Assembly: GCA_902585605.1 (NCBI GenBank)
Contig: CACIED010000001.1
Span: 1-64,000 of the forward strand
Source of the DNA: an uncultured Alphaproteobacteria bacterium
GTDB lineage: Bacteria > Pseudomonadota > Alphaproteobacteria > HIMB59 > GCA-002718135
DNA: 64,000 bases
Reading direction: 5' to 3'
How positions within the stretch are numbered: position 1 is the stretch's first letter; the number at the start of each line of letters is the position of its first letter. Shown piece after piece: positions 1 to 9,507 of this stretch. The position numbers were made by a program, and so were the translations under genes. The notes below the pieces were generated by a model. The model ran no database searches, was not told where the DNA came from, and saw only the letters and a list, made by a program, of their open reading frames with translations.

Positions 1-113
1 TCTGTTACTGATGTTAAATATACTTCTAATTCTGGCCATTCTGTCTGTAACCAATCTTCTAATTTTGACATTACTGACGCTGTTGCAAATGTAAATACAA
101 TTTTATTTTTCAT
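1..113 (-). CDS. Partial unknown protein cut by the window edge
   Basis: Reading leftward from an ATG at 113, the frame stays open for 37 codons to the window edge, which is mildly meaningful in such AT-rich DNA. The start reads MKNKIVFTFATASVMSKLED, followed by a Trp- and Glu-containing stretch. It lies 46 bases downstream of the ETF-ubiquinone oxidoreductase gene on the same strand and could be the last cistron of that operon. I do not recognise a family from so short a piece. No clear ribosome binding site is visible, so an internal ATG at the second Met is also possible. Confidence 0.4.
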   Translation of the reverse strand, partial: MKNKIVFTFATASVMSKLEDWLQTEWPELEVYLTSVT

Positions 114-159
114 AATGAAAATAAATTAATTTAAATTAAATAAGTATTTTTCAAATATA

Positions 160-1788
160 TTACATGTTTGCATAATTTGGCCCCCCACTACCTTCAGGTA
201 CAACCCAATTTATATTTTGTGATGGCTCTTTAATATCGCATGTTTTACAATGAATACAGTTTTGTGCATTAATTACAAATTTGGGATTTTGAATATCTGT
301 CTTATCAATCTCATATACACCAGCAGGACAATATCTTTGAGATGGCTCATCATAAGCATCTAAAGTAAATTTTATTGGTAATTCTTTATCCTTTAATTGT
401 AAATGCACTGGCTGATCAGCTTCATGATTAGTTCCAGTCAAATAAACAGAACTGGTTTTATCAAAAGTAAATATTCCATCATATTTTGGATAATCTATTT
501 TCTTTGAATCTTTTGCTAGTTTTAAAGCTTCATGATCAGCATGTTTATGTTTTAGTGTAAAAGGAAGCTTGCCTCTAAATATTATTTGATCAATACCTGT
601 AAATATTATTGCAGGTATTAGTCCCCAATTAAAACTAGGTTTTACATTCCTTGCTGCAAACAGTTCTTTATAAACCCATGAACGTTTAAATTTATCTTCA
701 TATGCTGCAAGAGACACAGATTTACTTAAATAATCATTTATTGTTTCAGCAGCTATAATTCCACTTTTCATTGCAGTATGTGAACCTTTAATCTTTGGCA
801 TATTTAAGGTGCCTGCATCACATCCAACTAGTAATCCGCCCGGCATATACATTGTAGGTAAGCTTTGAATACCACCTTCAATAAGTGCCCTTGCTCCGTA
901 AGCAATACGTTTTCCATTAGTGAGAATTTTCTTAATTGCTGGATGGGTTTTAAATTTTTGAAATTCATCATAAGGTGATAAATAAGGATTTTTATAATCA
1001 AGACCAATTACGTATCCTAAAAATATTTGTTTATTTTCAGCATGATAACAAAAACTGCCACCATAAGTTGCATTATCTAATGGCCATCCAGCAGTATGCA
1101 TTACAAGACCTTCTTCATGCTGACTTTCATCTATTTCCCAAATTTCTTTAAACCCAATTCCGTATTGTTGTGGTGACTTATCTTTCGATAAATTATATTT
1201 TTTAATTAATTCTTTACCTAAATGACCTCTGCAACCCTCAGCAAATACTGTTACTTTAGCATTAATATTAATACCTGGTTCAAAACTATCTTTTTTGTTA
1301 CCGTCTTTATCAATACCCATATCACCAGTTTGAACACCAATTACATTATCTTCATCTGAATATAATATTTTAGATGCTGCAAATCCTGGAAAAATTTCTA
1401 CTCCTAAACTTTCAGCCTCACTTGCAAGCCATCTACATAAATTTGCAAGACTTATGATATAATTCTTATGATTTTTTTGAACACTAGGAAGAAGCCATGT
1501 AGGCCAATTTAATGAGCCTTTCTTAGATAAGAATAAAAACTTTTCTTTTGTTACTTTAGTTTTAATTGGTGAGTCTTTACTTCTCCAATCAGGTATTAAT
1601 TCATCGAGTGCTCTTGTTTCAAAAACATTACCACTTAAAATATGGGCCCCTACCTCTGATCCCTTTTCTAATACACAAACATTAATTTCTGGGTTCAGCT
1701 GTTTTAGTTTAATTGCAGTTGAAAGGCCTGATGGACCAGCACCTACAACAACAACATCATAGTCCATTGACTCGCGTTCTACTTCCAT
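160..1788 (-). CDS. Electron transfer flavoprotein-ubiquinone oxidoreductase (ETF-QO)
   Basis: Inner-membrane FAD/4Fe-4S enzyme passing electrons from reduced ETF to ubiquinone. The 542-residue protein is full length. An FAD-binding GAGPSG lies at residues 16-21. The C-terminal cluster ligands are visible as C487, C511, C514 and C517, with the same spacing pattern as mitochondrial ETF-QO, followed by the family ending VPEGSGGPNY. It is the fourth gene of a minus-strand operon after the DMGDH-like gene, etfB and etfA (23-base gap to etfA), so dehydrogenase, carrier and quinone exit are co-encoded. The start is at Met1; Met8, just before the DYDVVVVGAG strand, is an alternative. Function is very likely. 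Confidence 0.95.
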   Translation of the reverse strand: MEVERESMDYDVVVVGAGPSGLSTAIKLKQLNPEINVCVLEKGSEVGAHILSGNVFETRALDELIPDWRSKDSPIKTKVTKEKFLFLSKKGSLNWPTWLLPSVQKNHKNYIISLANLCRWLASEAESLGVEIFPGFAASKILYSDEDNVIGVQTGDMGIDKDGNKKDSFEPGININAKVTVFAEGCRGHLGKELIKKYNLSKDKSPQQYGIGFKEIWEIDESQHEEGLVMHTAGWPLDNATYGGSFCYHAENKQIFLGYVIGLDYKNPYLSPYDEFQKFKTHPAIKKILTNGKRIAYGARALIEGGIQSLPTMYMPGGLLVGCDAGTLNMPKIKGSHTAMKSGIIAAETINDYLSKSVSLAAYEDKFKRSWVYKELFAARNVKPSFNWGLIPAIIFTGIDQIIFRGKLPFTLKHKHADHEALKLAKDSKKIDYPKYDGIFTFDKTSSVYLTGTNHEADQPVHLQLKDKELPIKFTLDAYDEPSQRYCPAGVYEIDKTDIQNPKFVINAQNCIHCKTCDIKEPSQNINWVVPEGSGGPNYANM

Positions 1789-1811
1789 TTTATTTATTGT
1801 AATAAATTAAT

Positions 1812-2765
1812 TTATTGTTGAATAGTATTTAATTTATCTAGTTCAGAAGATAATTGAGGCAATACCTCAAATAAATCAGCGTTTAATCCATAATCAGCAA
1901 TATTAAATATTGGCGCTTCTTCATCTTTATTGATTGCAACAATTACCTTACTTTCTTTCATACCTGCTAAGTGCTGTATTGCACCAGAAATTCCGACGGC
2001 GATATACAAATCTGGAACAACTACTTTGCCAGTTTGCCCAACTTGATAATCATTAGAAACATAACCAGCATCTACAGCAGCACGAGAAGCACCAACTGCC
2101 GCATTAAGCTTATCTGCTATTTCATTTAAAAGTTTAAAATTTTCGGCACTTTGTAATCCTCTGCCACCAGATATCACAACTCGAGCAGTACTTAACTCTG
2201 GTCTTTCAGATTGAGATTCTTCTCTATCTATAAATTCAACACTGCCACTATCATTATCAAAGGAAATATTTTCGACCTGTTCTTTTCCACCGCTAGTTTC
2301 TACAGGATCAAACGATGTTGGTCTTACCGTTACTACTTTAATCTTATCATTTGATTTAACTGTTGCAATAGCGTTACCAGCGTAAATGGGCCTCATAAAA
2401 GTATCAGGACTTATTATTTTTATAACATCACTTACTTGTGCAATATCTAGTTTAACGGCAATTCTAGGAAAAATATTTTTTCCAAATGTTGTTGCAGGCG
2501 CCATAATGTGCGAATAATTATTTGCTAAAGATATAACGATAGGTTCAATATTTTCAGCAATTGGATTTTTAAGTTTTTCATTATTGGCTAGATATACTTT
2601 TGATACTTTTTCACATTTAGACATATTTTTAGCTAGCTCTTCACACTCATAGCCTGTTACCAAAACATGTATATCTTGGTCTATTTGCGATGCTGCAGAT
2701 ATAGTATTTAAGGTTGATGATTTGATATCTATATTATTGTGTTCTGCTAATACTAATATTGTCAT
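1812..2765 (-). CDS. etfA: Electron transfer flavoprotein alpha subunit
   Basis: Alpha subunit of the soluble ETF heterodimer; its C-terminal domain holds the redox FAD. The 317-residue length is typical. The family FAD-binding region is present: [12 protein letters not shown], then [11 protein letters not shown], then [20 protein letters not shown] and [10 protein letters not shown], all in the last 130 residues. The first four bases overlap the end of etfB (ATGA), a sign of translational coupling and equal stoichiometry. It should accept electrons from the DMGDH-like flavoprotein encoded upstream and pass them to ETF-QO encoded downstream. Confidence 0.97.
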   Translation of the reverse strand: MTILVLAEHNNIDIKSSTLNTISAASQIDQDIHVLVTGYECEELAKNMSKCEKVSKVYLANNEKLKNPIAENIEPIVISLANNYSHIMAPATTFGKNIFPRIAVKLDIAQVSDVIKIISPDTFMRPIYAGNAIATVKSNDKIKVVTVRPTSFDPVETSGGKEQVENISFDNDSGSVEFIDREESQSERPELSTARVVISGGRGLQSAENFKLLNEIADKLNAAVGASRAAVDAGYVSNDYQVGQTGKVVVPDLYIAVGISGAIQHLAGMKESKVIVAINKDEEAPIFNIADYGLNADLFEVLPQLSSELDKLNTIQQ

Positions 2766-3511
2766 ATAACTTTTGCCTCATGTTTAAGTTTTTGAACCAA
2801 TTCAGCAACATCATTTACCATAATTCCTTTTTGTCTAACAGGTGGTTCTTCTACTTTTAACTGTTCAATCCTAGGTTCTATATTTATACCAAGTGAAGAT
2901 GCTTCCTTTGTTTGAATAGGTTTTTTCTTTGCTTTCATTATATTTGGCAAAGAAGCATATCTTGGTTCATTAAGTCGAAGATCACATGATGCTACAAATG
3001 GTATAGAAACTTTTATCCTTTCCAATCCTTCATCAATCTCTCTAGTTACTATTGCATTTTGATCGTCAATTTCAATTTTAGATGCAAATGTAGCCTGAGG
3101 CCAATTAAGTAAAGCAGAAGTCATTTGACCAGTTTGATTAGAGTCATCATCAATTGCTTGTTTCCCCATTAAAATAATTGATGGTTTTTCTTCTTCAGCA
3201 ACCTTAGAAATTATTTTTGAAATAGCTAGAGGCTCTAGATCATTGTCTGTTTTAATATGTATACCCCTATCTGCTCCCATAGCTAATGCAGTTCGTATAG
3301 TTTCTTGCGCCTTATCATTACCTATGGTAAGAATTATAATCTCGTCTGCTTTACCAGCTTCTTTTATTCGTAGAGCTTCCTCTACAGCATTTTCATCAGG
3401 AGGATTCATAGACATTTTTACATTATCTTTTTCAACTCCTGAACCATCAGCTTTAACCCTGATTTGAACATTATAATCTATGACTCTTTTTACGGTGACA
3501 AGTAATTTCAT
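2762..3511 (-). CDS. etfB: Electron transfer flavoprotein beta subunit
   Basis: Beta subunit of ETF, which binds AMP and holds the partner-recognition surface. The 249-residue protein opens with [18 protein letters not shown] and contains the ETF-beta stretch [19 protein letters not shown] near residues 35-53, followed by the [20 protein letters not shown] segment. It lies one base downstream of the DMGDH-like gene and overlaps etfA by four bases, inside a tight four-gene operon. I see no unusual residue. Confidence 0.97.
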   Translation of the reverse strand: MKLLVTVKRVIDYNVQIRVKADGSGVEKDNVKMSMNPPDENAVEEALRIKEAGKADEIIILTIGNDKAQETIRTALAMGADRGIHIKTDNDLEPLAISKIISKVAEEEKPSIILMGKQAIDDDSNQTGQMTSALLNWPQATFASKIEIDDQNAIVTREIDEGLERIKVSIPFVASCDLRLNEPRYASLPNIMKAKKKPIQTKEASSLGINIEPRIEQLKVEEPPVRQKGIMVNDVAELVQKLKHEAKVI

Positions 3512-3512
3512 A

Positions 3513-5948
3513 CTATTGTTTTAGTTTTTCATTTTTAGGATCATAAGGACTATCCTCTATAACAGTTACATTGTATTTTTTATCTAATATATCCATTTCT
3601 AATTTTTGACCGACATTTGCAAATTGAGGTTCTACCATACCAATAGCTAATGATTTTTTCACTCTAAAACCATAGTTACCTCCTGTCGCACGACCTATAA
3701 CTTTTCCATTATTATAAATTGGATTATTGCCCAAAGCATCTGCATCTTCAACATCATGAACCTCTAAAGTTACAATTTTGTTTTTAAAACCATTTTGCTG
3801 CCATTTAACAAGGGAATCTCTTCCAATAAAATTACCTTTGTTTAAATGCACAAATCTGTCTAATCCAGACTCAAAAGCTGCATATTCTATAGACATTTCT
3901 GTACCAACTAACTTATATGTTTTTTCAACACGTAAGCTTTCCATCGCTCTAATACCAAATGGTTTAAGTCCATGATCTTTTCCTGCTTCCATCAATTGAT
4001 CAAAAATATGGTTTTGATATTCAATTGGATGATGTAATTCCCATCCGAGCTCTCCAACAAAATTCATACGCATAGCAATACTAGGAGCTAAACCAACATT
4101 AATTTTTTTTGACGATAGCCAAGGGAAATTTTCATTAGATAGATCAGTTTTTGTAATTTTAGAGAGAATATCTCTTGATTTGGGTCCTGCTAAAACAAGA
4201 ACACCCATACTATTAGTTAAATTTTCATAAATCACTGATCCATCTTTGGGCATCCATTTATGAATCCAATCATGATCTAATCTTTGAAATGCTCCTGCTG
4301 AAACTAAATAAAAGGAATTTTCTTTTTCTTTTGCAATTGTGAATTCTGAGTGAACTCCTCCAACAGTGTTTAATGCATGACAAAGATTAACTCTTCCAAT
4401 TTTTTTAGGAATTTTGTTTGCTACTAAATAGTCTAGAAACTCTTCTGCGCCAGGTCCTGCAATCCGACATTTAGCAAAGGCAGTCATATCTAGAAGGCCA
4501 GCATTATGCTGAACATTCACGCACTCGTTTCCAACATGTTCAAACCATTTTGATCTTCTAAATGACCAATCGTCTTTTTGTAATTCTTTTGAAGGTGCAA
4601 ACCAGTTAGCGCGCTCCCAACCAAACTTTTGACCAAAAACTGCTCCAAGATTTTTTAATCTATCATAACAAGGAGCTTGTCTTAATGGACGTCCCTTTTC
4701 TCTCTCTTCATCAGGATAGTGTACTGTAAAGACATTAGCGTAAGCTTCTTCGTTTTTTTTAATCAAATATGCCTCTGTAGCATAATCACCAAATCTTCTA
4801 GGATCTACTCCTAACATATCAATTGTAGGTTCACCGTCCACTATCCACTCGGCAATTTGCCATCCAGCTCCACCAGCTGCAGTAATTCCAAAACTATGAC
4901 CTTCATTTAACCAGAAATTTTTAAGTCCCCATGCCGGTCCAACAATAGGACTTCCATCTGGTGTATAACAAATAGCACCATTGTAAACTTTCTTAACTCC
5001 AACTTCTCCAAAAATAGGAACACGGTGCATTGCTGATTCAATGTGAGGTTCTAAACGCTCTAGATCTTCTTGAAATAATTCGAATTCAGATTCTTTATCA
5101 GGTCCATCAACATAACAAACGGGAGCTCCTTTTTCATAAGGCCCTAAAATCAATCCTCCTCTTTCTTCACGCATGTACCAAGAACTATCAGAATCTCTTA
5201 AGACTCCCATTTCAGGAAGTCCTTGTTCTTTTCTTTTTAATATTTCAGGATGATCATCAGTCACAATGTATTGATGTTCAACAGGTATAACTGGAATTTC
5301 AAGTCCGACCATCTTTCCAGTCTGTCTTGCAAAATTACCACTACATGACACTACATGCTCACATTCAATTGAGCCTTTATCAGTTTCTACAATCCATAAA
5401 TCATCTTTATTTTTTTTAATTCCTATTACAGATGTGTTTCTATAAATTTCCGCACCTTTATCTCTTGCGCCTTTTGCAAGTGCTTGAGTAAGGTCAGCAG
5501 GTTGAATATAGCCATCCTCAGGATGCTGAATTGCACCTATCAAACCATCGGTATTACAAAGTGGCCAAATTTCTTTCACTTGTTCAGGAGTTAAAAACTT
5601 TACATCAACGCCAATAGTTTTTGCAACACCAGAATATTGATAATACTCATCCATTCTGTCTTGAGTAGTTGCTAAACGAATATTTGAAACAACACTAAAG
5701 CCTACTTTTTGACCGGTTTCTTCTTCAAGTGTTTTATATAATTTAACTGCATATTTATGTAATTGACCTACTGAGTAACTCATATTAAATAAAGGAAGAA
5801 GTCCCGCTGCGTGCCAGGTGGATCCTGATGTTAACTCTTTTCTTTCAACAAGAACTACATCTGACCATCCTTTTTTAGCTAAATGATAAAGTGTACTAAC
5901 ACCTACCGCTCCTCCACCTATTACAACAACTTTTGATTTTGATTTCAT
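3513..5948 (-). CDS. Dimethylglycine/sarcosine dehydrogenase-like flavoprotein with GcvT domain
   Basis: Two-part enzyme of 811 residues. The N-terminal DAO-type FAD domain has GGGAVG at 11-16 and the motif GSTWHAAGL, whose His46 matches the histidine that carries covalent FAD in mitochondrial dimethylglycine dehydrogenase. The C-terminal part, from about residue 430, is a GcvT/aminomethyltransferase fold with [17 protein letters not shown] near the end, expected to capture the released formaldehyde equivalent on tetrahydrofolate. Known relatives demethylate dimethylglycine or sarcosine and donate electrons to ETF. Being first in an operon with etfB, etfA and ETF-QO fits that route exactly. 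The exact N-methyl substrate is not decided by sequence. Confidence 0.9.
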   Translation of the reverse strand: MKSKSKVVVIGGGAVGVSTLYHLAKKGWSDVVLVERKELTSGSTWHAAGLLPLFNMSYSVGQLHKYAVKLYKTLEEETGQKVGFSVVSNIRLATTQDRMDEYYQYSGVAKTIGVDVKFLTPEQVKEIWPLCNTDGLIGAIQHPEDGYIQPADLTQALAKGARDKGAEIYRNTSVIGIKKNKDDLWIVETDKGSIECEHVVSCSGNFARQTGKMVGLEIPVIPVEHQYIVTDDHPEILKRKEQGLPEMGVLRDSDSSWYMREERGGLILGPYEKGAPVCYVDGPDKESEFELFQEDLERLEPHIESAMHRVPIFGEVGVKKVYNGAICYTPDGSPIVGPAWGLKNFWLNEGHSFGITAAGGAGWQIAEWIVDGEPTIDMLGVDPRRFGDYATEAYLIKKNEEAYANVFTVHYPDEEREKGRPLRQAPCYDRLKNLGAVFGQKFGWERANWFAPSKELQKDDWSFRRSKWFEHVGNECVNVQHNAGLLDMTAFAKCRIAGPGAEEFLDYLVANKIPKKIGRVNLCHALNTVGGVHSEFTIAKEKENSFYLVSAGAFQRLDHDWIHKWMPKDGSVIYENLTNSMGVLVLAGPKSRDILSKITKTDLSNENFPWLSSKKINVGLAPSIAMRMNFVGELGWELHHPIEYQNHIFDQLMEAGKDHGLKPFGIRAMESLRVEKTYKLVGTEMSIEYAAFESGLDRFVHLNKGNFIGRDSLVKWQQNGFKNKIVTLEVHDVEDADALGNNPIYNNGKVIGRATGGNYGFRVKKSLAIGMVEPQFANVGQKLEMDILDKKYNVTVIEDSPYDPKNEKLKQ

Positions 5949-6002
5949 TATTACTATTTAATACTGTACTTCATTAATCATAATAAATAGAGTGGGTCAA
6001 TC

Positions 6003-6626
6003 ATGAGATACTTTAAAAGAATAATTATAGGGGTTATTGTTAGTGCGTTAAGTTGTCTACCTCTTTATGCGACTGACTTAACAGTAAAAGATTTGTTTTT
6101 TGATGATTCAAAACCTTATCATTTGAAAATTATAGACGTTATTCCAAATGAAGGAATCATTCAAATCGGTAAAGATGATGCAAAAAATACCATCATTGAA
6201 TTTATGGATTACTTTTGTGGTTATTGTAAAAAAGTTCATCCTGAATTACTAGAAATCGTAAATGAAAGAGATGACACTCGTCTAATTTTTATTCAACATC
6301 CAGTTTTAAGTGAATCATCAAAATTATTAGCAAACATGGTAATTGCAGCAAATATGCAAGATAAAGGTGTGGAGTTTCATAATGCTTTATTTGGTATAGA
6401 TGGAAATTTAAATAACGCGAAGTTAAGTAAAATCATTGAAGATCTGGAAATTAATGCAGCTAAGTTAAACATCGATATGACAAAAAAGTCAGTTACTAAT
6501 ATAGTTAATTTAAGTTCATTTTTAGCTAATGGATCTGGTGCAAGAGGAACACCTACTTTTTTTATTAATAATGAATTTGTCATTGGCTATATCGACAAAG
6601 ATCGAATTAATAATCTATTAAACTGA
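6003..6626 (+). CDS. DsbA-family periplasmic thiol-disulfide protein
   Basis: Secreted thioredoxin-fold protein of 207 residues. A signal peptide covers about residues 1-23 (RRIIIGVIV-type hydrophobic core, cleavage near LYA-TD). The active site is a CGYC motif in FMDYFCGYCKKVHPEL, and the partner cis-proline loop is GARGTPTFFINNEFVIGY near the C terminus, as in DsbA and Com1-like proteins. It probably oxidises or isomerises disulfides in exported proteins. It diverges from the DMGDH operon across a 54-base gap and ends at a bidirectional terminator. DsbA versus DsbC/G-like action cannot be decided from sequence. Confidence 0.88.
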   Translation: MRYFKRIIIGVIVSALSCLPLYATDLTVKDLFFDDSKPYHLKIIDVIPNEGIIQIGKDDAKNTIIEFMDYFCGYCKKVHPELLEIVNERDDTRLIFIQHPVLSESSKLLANMVIAANMQDKGVEFHNALFGIDGNLNNAKLSKIIEDLEINAAKLNIDMTKKSVTNIVNLSSFLANGSGARGTPTFFINNEFVIGYIDKDRINNLLN

Positions 6627-6627
6627 A

Positions 6628-6653
6628 AAAGGCCTTAATGTAATAAGGCCTTT
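6628..6653. terminator. Bidirectional hairpin terminator
   Basis: A perfect 10-base-pair stem (AAAGGCCTTA / TAAGGCCTTT) with a 6-base loop lies between two convergent genes, the DsbA-like gene ending at 6626 and the DmdA-like gene ending at 6671. A-runs on the left side give the T-run needed for minus-strand termination; the plus-strand T-run is short. Confidence 0.8.
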
Positions 6654-6670
6654 GTAAAAAATTATAAAAA

Positions 6671-8002
6671 TTATTTATCTACAACTTCCCTGGTATTAGC
6701 ATTATGTGATTCAGTAAAAGGAATTGGCACAACTTCTGCATCTACTGGTACACCAGGTGAGTCTGAATATATATCAGGTAAATGAACCTTGAATTTACGA
6801 CCATAATTTCCAATAGGAAAACCATTTTTATTTAGAGTTCCATCAAATGGTACATAACCCATGGCAATGTTTCTTCCTTGCTCAGGATGATACCAAGGAG
6901 AGGTTATGAATCCACAAGGTTCATTGCCATCTTCTGAAACAAGCCAAAAATCAGGAGCATATTCTTCGATAGGTTTTCCACCTAAGCTTAATCCAACTAA
7001 TTGAAGCTTGTATGGTTTTTTTCCATCTTTTAAATCTGCCTTCATCTTTTCAAGAACAGTCTTACCAACATAGTCAGAAGTTTTATTCCATTCACCTTTA
7101 CCAGATAAAGATACTTGATAGCCTAGATTACATTGAAAAGGATTATGCTGATTATCCATATCTTGACCCCAAGATAGAATACCTGCTTGAATTCTTCGGT
7201 GATGAGCTGGAGCAATAACCATAAGATTATGTTTTTTTCCTGCCTCTAACACAGCATTCCACATATCATCTGCATATTTTGTAGAGTCATATAAGTATAT
7301 CTCAAATCCTGCTTCTCCAGAAAAACCTGTTTGTGAAATTATACAATTTCTTCCTGCAACTTTTACAGCGGCAAGTCCATAAAATGGCATTTCATCAACT
7401 TTAACTTGATCACCAATTAAATCATTCATCAAAGCGTGAGCCTTTGGACCTTGAATTTGAACAGGGCTTACATCTATTTCATCAATATGGACATCAAACC
7501 TATTATCATGATTTACACCTTGCAAATATAAACCAATATCTGAGTCAGACAAAGAAAACCAAAACTCATCCTTTGAAATTCTAAGAAGAATAGGATCATT
7601 TAAAACACCACCATATTGATTACAAAGAATCACATATCTTCCTCTCATTGGAGATATTTTTGTTGCATCTCTTGTTATAACATAATCAACAAAAGCCTCA
7701 GCATCAGGTCCTTTAACTTGAATTTGTCTTTCAACTGCAACATTCCACATAGTAACATGATTTTTAATTGCCTCATACTCAACCATTGCCCCACCATCTT
7801 CTGGTTTTACATAACCTCTTGGATGATAGATCCTATTATAAACTGTTGCTCTCCAACATCCCGCCTCCATTGACAAATGCCAATAAGGTGATTTTCTCAC
7901 TCTGGTTGAAATAAGCATTTGAACTGGTGTAGGACCACTTTGTCTTAAATTGTAGGGAACCTTTCTATCCGATTGATCCACTGATGTAGAATGTTTAATC
8001 AT
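6671..8002 (-). CDS. DmdA/GcvT-family tetrahydrofolate-dependent demethylase or aminomethyltransferase
   Basis: Folate-binding aminomethyltransferase-fold protein of about 443 residues. Visible features are MWNVAVERQIQVKGPDAEAF near residue 85, SPVQIQGPKA, QTGFSGEAGFEIYL near 225, and a GcvT C-terminal barrel with GFITSPWYHPEQGRNIAMGY. This resembles DMSP demethylase DmdA and LigM-type O-demethylases more than glycine-cleavage T protein (usually about 370 residues); it has an extra N-terminal stretch. The methyl donor cannot be assigned. An AAGGAG at 8009-8014 favours the second Met (8002) over one a codon earlier. A perfect inverted repeat lies just upstream. It may feed the same one-carbon pool as the neighbouring DMGDH-like enzyme. 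Confidence 0.82.
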   Translation of the reverse strand: MIKHSTSVDQSDRKVPYNLRQSGPTPVQMLISTRVRKSPYWHLSMEAGCWRATVYNRIYHPRGYVKPEDGGAMVEYEAIKNHVTMWNVAVERQIQVKGPDAEAFVDYVITRDATKISPMRGRYVILCNQYGGVLNDPILLRISKDEFWFSLSDSDIGLYLQGVNHDNRFDVHIDEIDVSPVQIQGPKAHALMNDLIGDQVKVDEMPFYGLAAVKVAGRNCIISQTGFSGEAGFEIYLYDSTKYADDMWNAVLEAGKKHNLMVIAPAHHRRIQAGILSWGQDMDNQHNPFQCNLGYQVSLSGKGEWNKTSDYVGKTVLEKMKADLKDGKKPYKLQLVGLSLGGKPIEEYAPDFWLVSEDGNEPCGFITSPWYHPEQGRNIAMGYVPFDGTLNKNGFPIGNYGRKFKVHLPDIYSDSPGVPVDAEVVPIPFTESHNANTREVVDK

Positions 8003-8033
8003 CATAAACTCCTTAAATAAATATGCTGTTTCT

Positions 8034-8052
8034 GTATTTAATCTTTAAATAC
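8034..8052. promoter_or_regulatory. Inverted repeat, possible operator of the DmdA-like gene
   Basis: GTATTTAA-TCT-TTAAATAC is a perfect 8-base inverted repeat with a 3-base spacer, placed about 30-50 bases upstream of the DmdA-like start in the 150-base divergent region shared with the OmpA-type lipoprotein gene. Its size fits a dimeric repressor site, but in AT-rich DNA chance palindromes are common and no regulator gene is nearby. Confidence 0.35.
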
Positions 8053-8153
8053 TCTGCAATGATAAAATGTCTTTGGTACGAAAAAAATGGTGGACCTTAA
8101 TTCGGTCAAAATTTTGTCTTAGTTTTGACAGCAAAATTTGATAATGGAACTTT

Positions 8154-9062
8154 ATGAAATTTAATTATTTAATATCAATTATCTATATTCTAATTTTTTT
8201 AACGGGTTGCTCTGCTAGCTATAAAGAATTATCTAATATGGAAAATGATAAGCCAAGAAACTTTCAAGAACACTTATTGTCCGAATATAAACTAAGAGCG
8301 ACTTTCGAAGCAGAAGAGATGCATGATTGGAATTCAGCAAAATTATATTCTGAAAAAGCTCTCAAGAGTTTAAAAACCGATGAAATATATCCAGAAGAAA
8401 TTTCATATTGGAAACTGCCACAAGAAAATATTAATGAAATAACAATTGCATATGATAACCTTATGACAATTTATAAAGATGCAAAAAAAATTGATCCTTT
8501 GAATTTAGCAAAAGCAATTTCATCATTAGATTGCTGGGCAGAACAACAGGAGGAAAATTGGCAAACATGGGATATTAATAGTTGCAAAAATGATTTCTTG
8601 AATGCCATGCATAATATTTATGAAAAAATATCTTCTCAAAAAAATGAGCAGGAAATTTCAAATAAAAAAGATAATAATTTAGAGAATGAAACGAAAAATG
8701 AAGTAACAGTTGTTACTAAAAGTGAAAATAAAGAATTAATGCAAATAATATATTTTGATTTTGATCAATTCAATTTATCTGAAGTAAGTAAAGACAAAAT
8801 AAAAAAATTTTTAAATAATTATGGAAGTGTAATTAATGAATATCTTGTTGTTGGACATACTGATACTAAAGGAACAAAGAAATATAATTTATCATTATCA
8901 ATTAAAAGAGCTGAAGTTGTAAAAGAAATTTTGATTAATTATGGAATTAATCAAAGTAGTATCAAAATTTTAGGCAAAGGAGAAGAATCTTTAGCTGTAA
9001 GTACTCCAGATGACACCAGACAACCAGCAAATAGAAGAGTAGAAATAAAAAAAACAAATTAA
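8154..9062 (+). CDS. OmpA-family outer-membrane lipoprotein
   Basis: Lipoprotein of 302 residues with lipobox LTGC (Cys19) after a hydrophobic signal. Residues 20-150 form a helical, Trp-containing domain (KLYSEKALKSL, CWAEQQEENWQTWDINSC). The last 110 residues are an OmpA-like peptidoglycan-binding domain: IIYFDFDQFNLSE, VVGHTDTKGTKKYN with the diaminopimelate-contacting Asp, and PANRRVEI at the end. It should tether the outer membrane to peptidoglycan. Larger than Pal (about 170 residues), it resembles the long OmpA-type lipoproteins of alphaproteobacteria. It is transcribed divergently from the DmdA-like gene, with apaG 39 bases downstream. Confidence 0.88.
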   Translation: MKFNYLISIIYILIFLTGCSASYKELSNMENDKPRNFQEHLLSEYKLRATFEAEEMHDWNSAKLYSEKALKSLKTDEIYPEEISYWKLPQENINEITIAYDNLMTIYKDAKKIDPLNLAKAISSLDCWAEQQEENWQTWDINSCKNDFLNAMHNIYEKISSQKNEQEISNKKDNNLENETKNEVTVVTKSENKELMQIIYFDFDQFNLSEVSKDKIKKFLNNYGSVINEYLVVGHTDTKGTKKYNLSLSIKRAEVVKEILINYGINQSSIKILGKGEESLAVSTPDDTRQPANRRVEIKKTN

Positions 9063-9101
9063 CTTTTGTTTATAATTAATTTGGTATAATGAGCATTTTC
9101 T

Positions 9102-9494
9102 ATGTATTCAAAAACAACAAAAAAAATAAATATTACTGTAAAACCTTATTATCTTGAAGATCAATCTGAGCCAGAAGACCAGCATTATGTATGGGCTTAT
9201 AAAGTAATAATTGATAATCAAGGTAATGAAAAAGTTCAACTTGTAAACAGACACTGGAAAATAATTGATGCGAATGGAACTCTACAAGAAGTCCGCGGCA
9301 AAGGAGTTGTGGGCGAACAACCTGTTTTAAATCCAGGAGAAAAGTTTGAGTATACTAGTGGCACACCTTTAACAACCTCATCAGGTTTCATGGAAGGAAC
9401 CTACGAAATGTTAAGAGATAATGGAAATACTTTTGATGTTCAGATACCTCAGTTTTCACTAGATACACCATTTGAAAATAACGAATTAAATTAA
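9102..9494 (+). CDS. apaG: ApaG (Co2+/Mg2+ efflux-associated protein)
   Basis: Single-domain fibronectin-III-like protein of 130 residues with the family stretches YVWAYKVIIDNQGNEKVQL, LVNRHWKIIDANG, EVRGKGVVGEQPVLNPGE and YTSGTPLTTSSGFMEGTYEM. ApaG mutants in enteric bacteria affect Co2+ resistance and Mg2+ efflux, but the biochemical role is unsettled. It lies 13 bases before trkH on the same strand, so the two may be co-transcribed. Confidence 0.95.
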   Translation: MYSKTTKKINITVKPYYLEDQSEPEDQHYVWAYKVIIDNQGNEKVQLVNRHWKIIDANGTLQEVRGKGVVGEQPVLNPGEKFEYTSGTPLTTSSGFMEGTYEMLRDNGNTFDVQIPQFSLDTPFENNELN

Positions 9495-9507
9495 TTAATA
9501 AAAAAGA

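Noticed and set aside
126-139. AT-only palindrome TTAATTTAAATTAA after the ETF-QO gene
   Set aside because: No GC in the stem and no T-run; such palindromes are common in this base composition, so it is not a credible terminator.
5949-6002. Glycine riboswitch upstream of the DMGDH-like or DmdA-like genes
   Set aside because: The 54-base gap is far too short for a glycine aptamer, and the 150-base region at 8006-8153 shows no conserved aptamer core.
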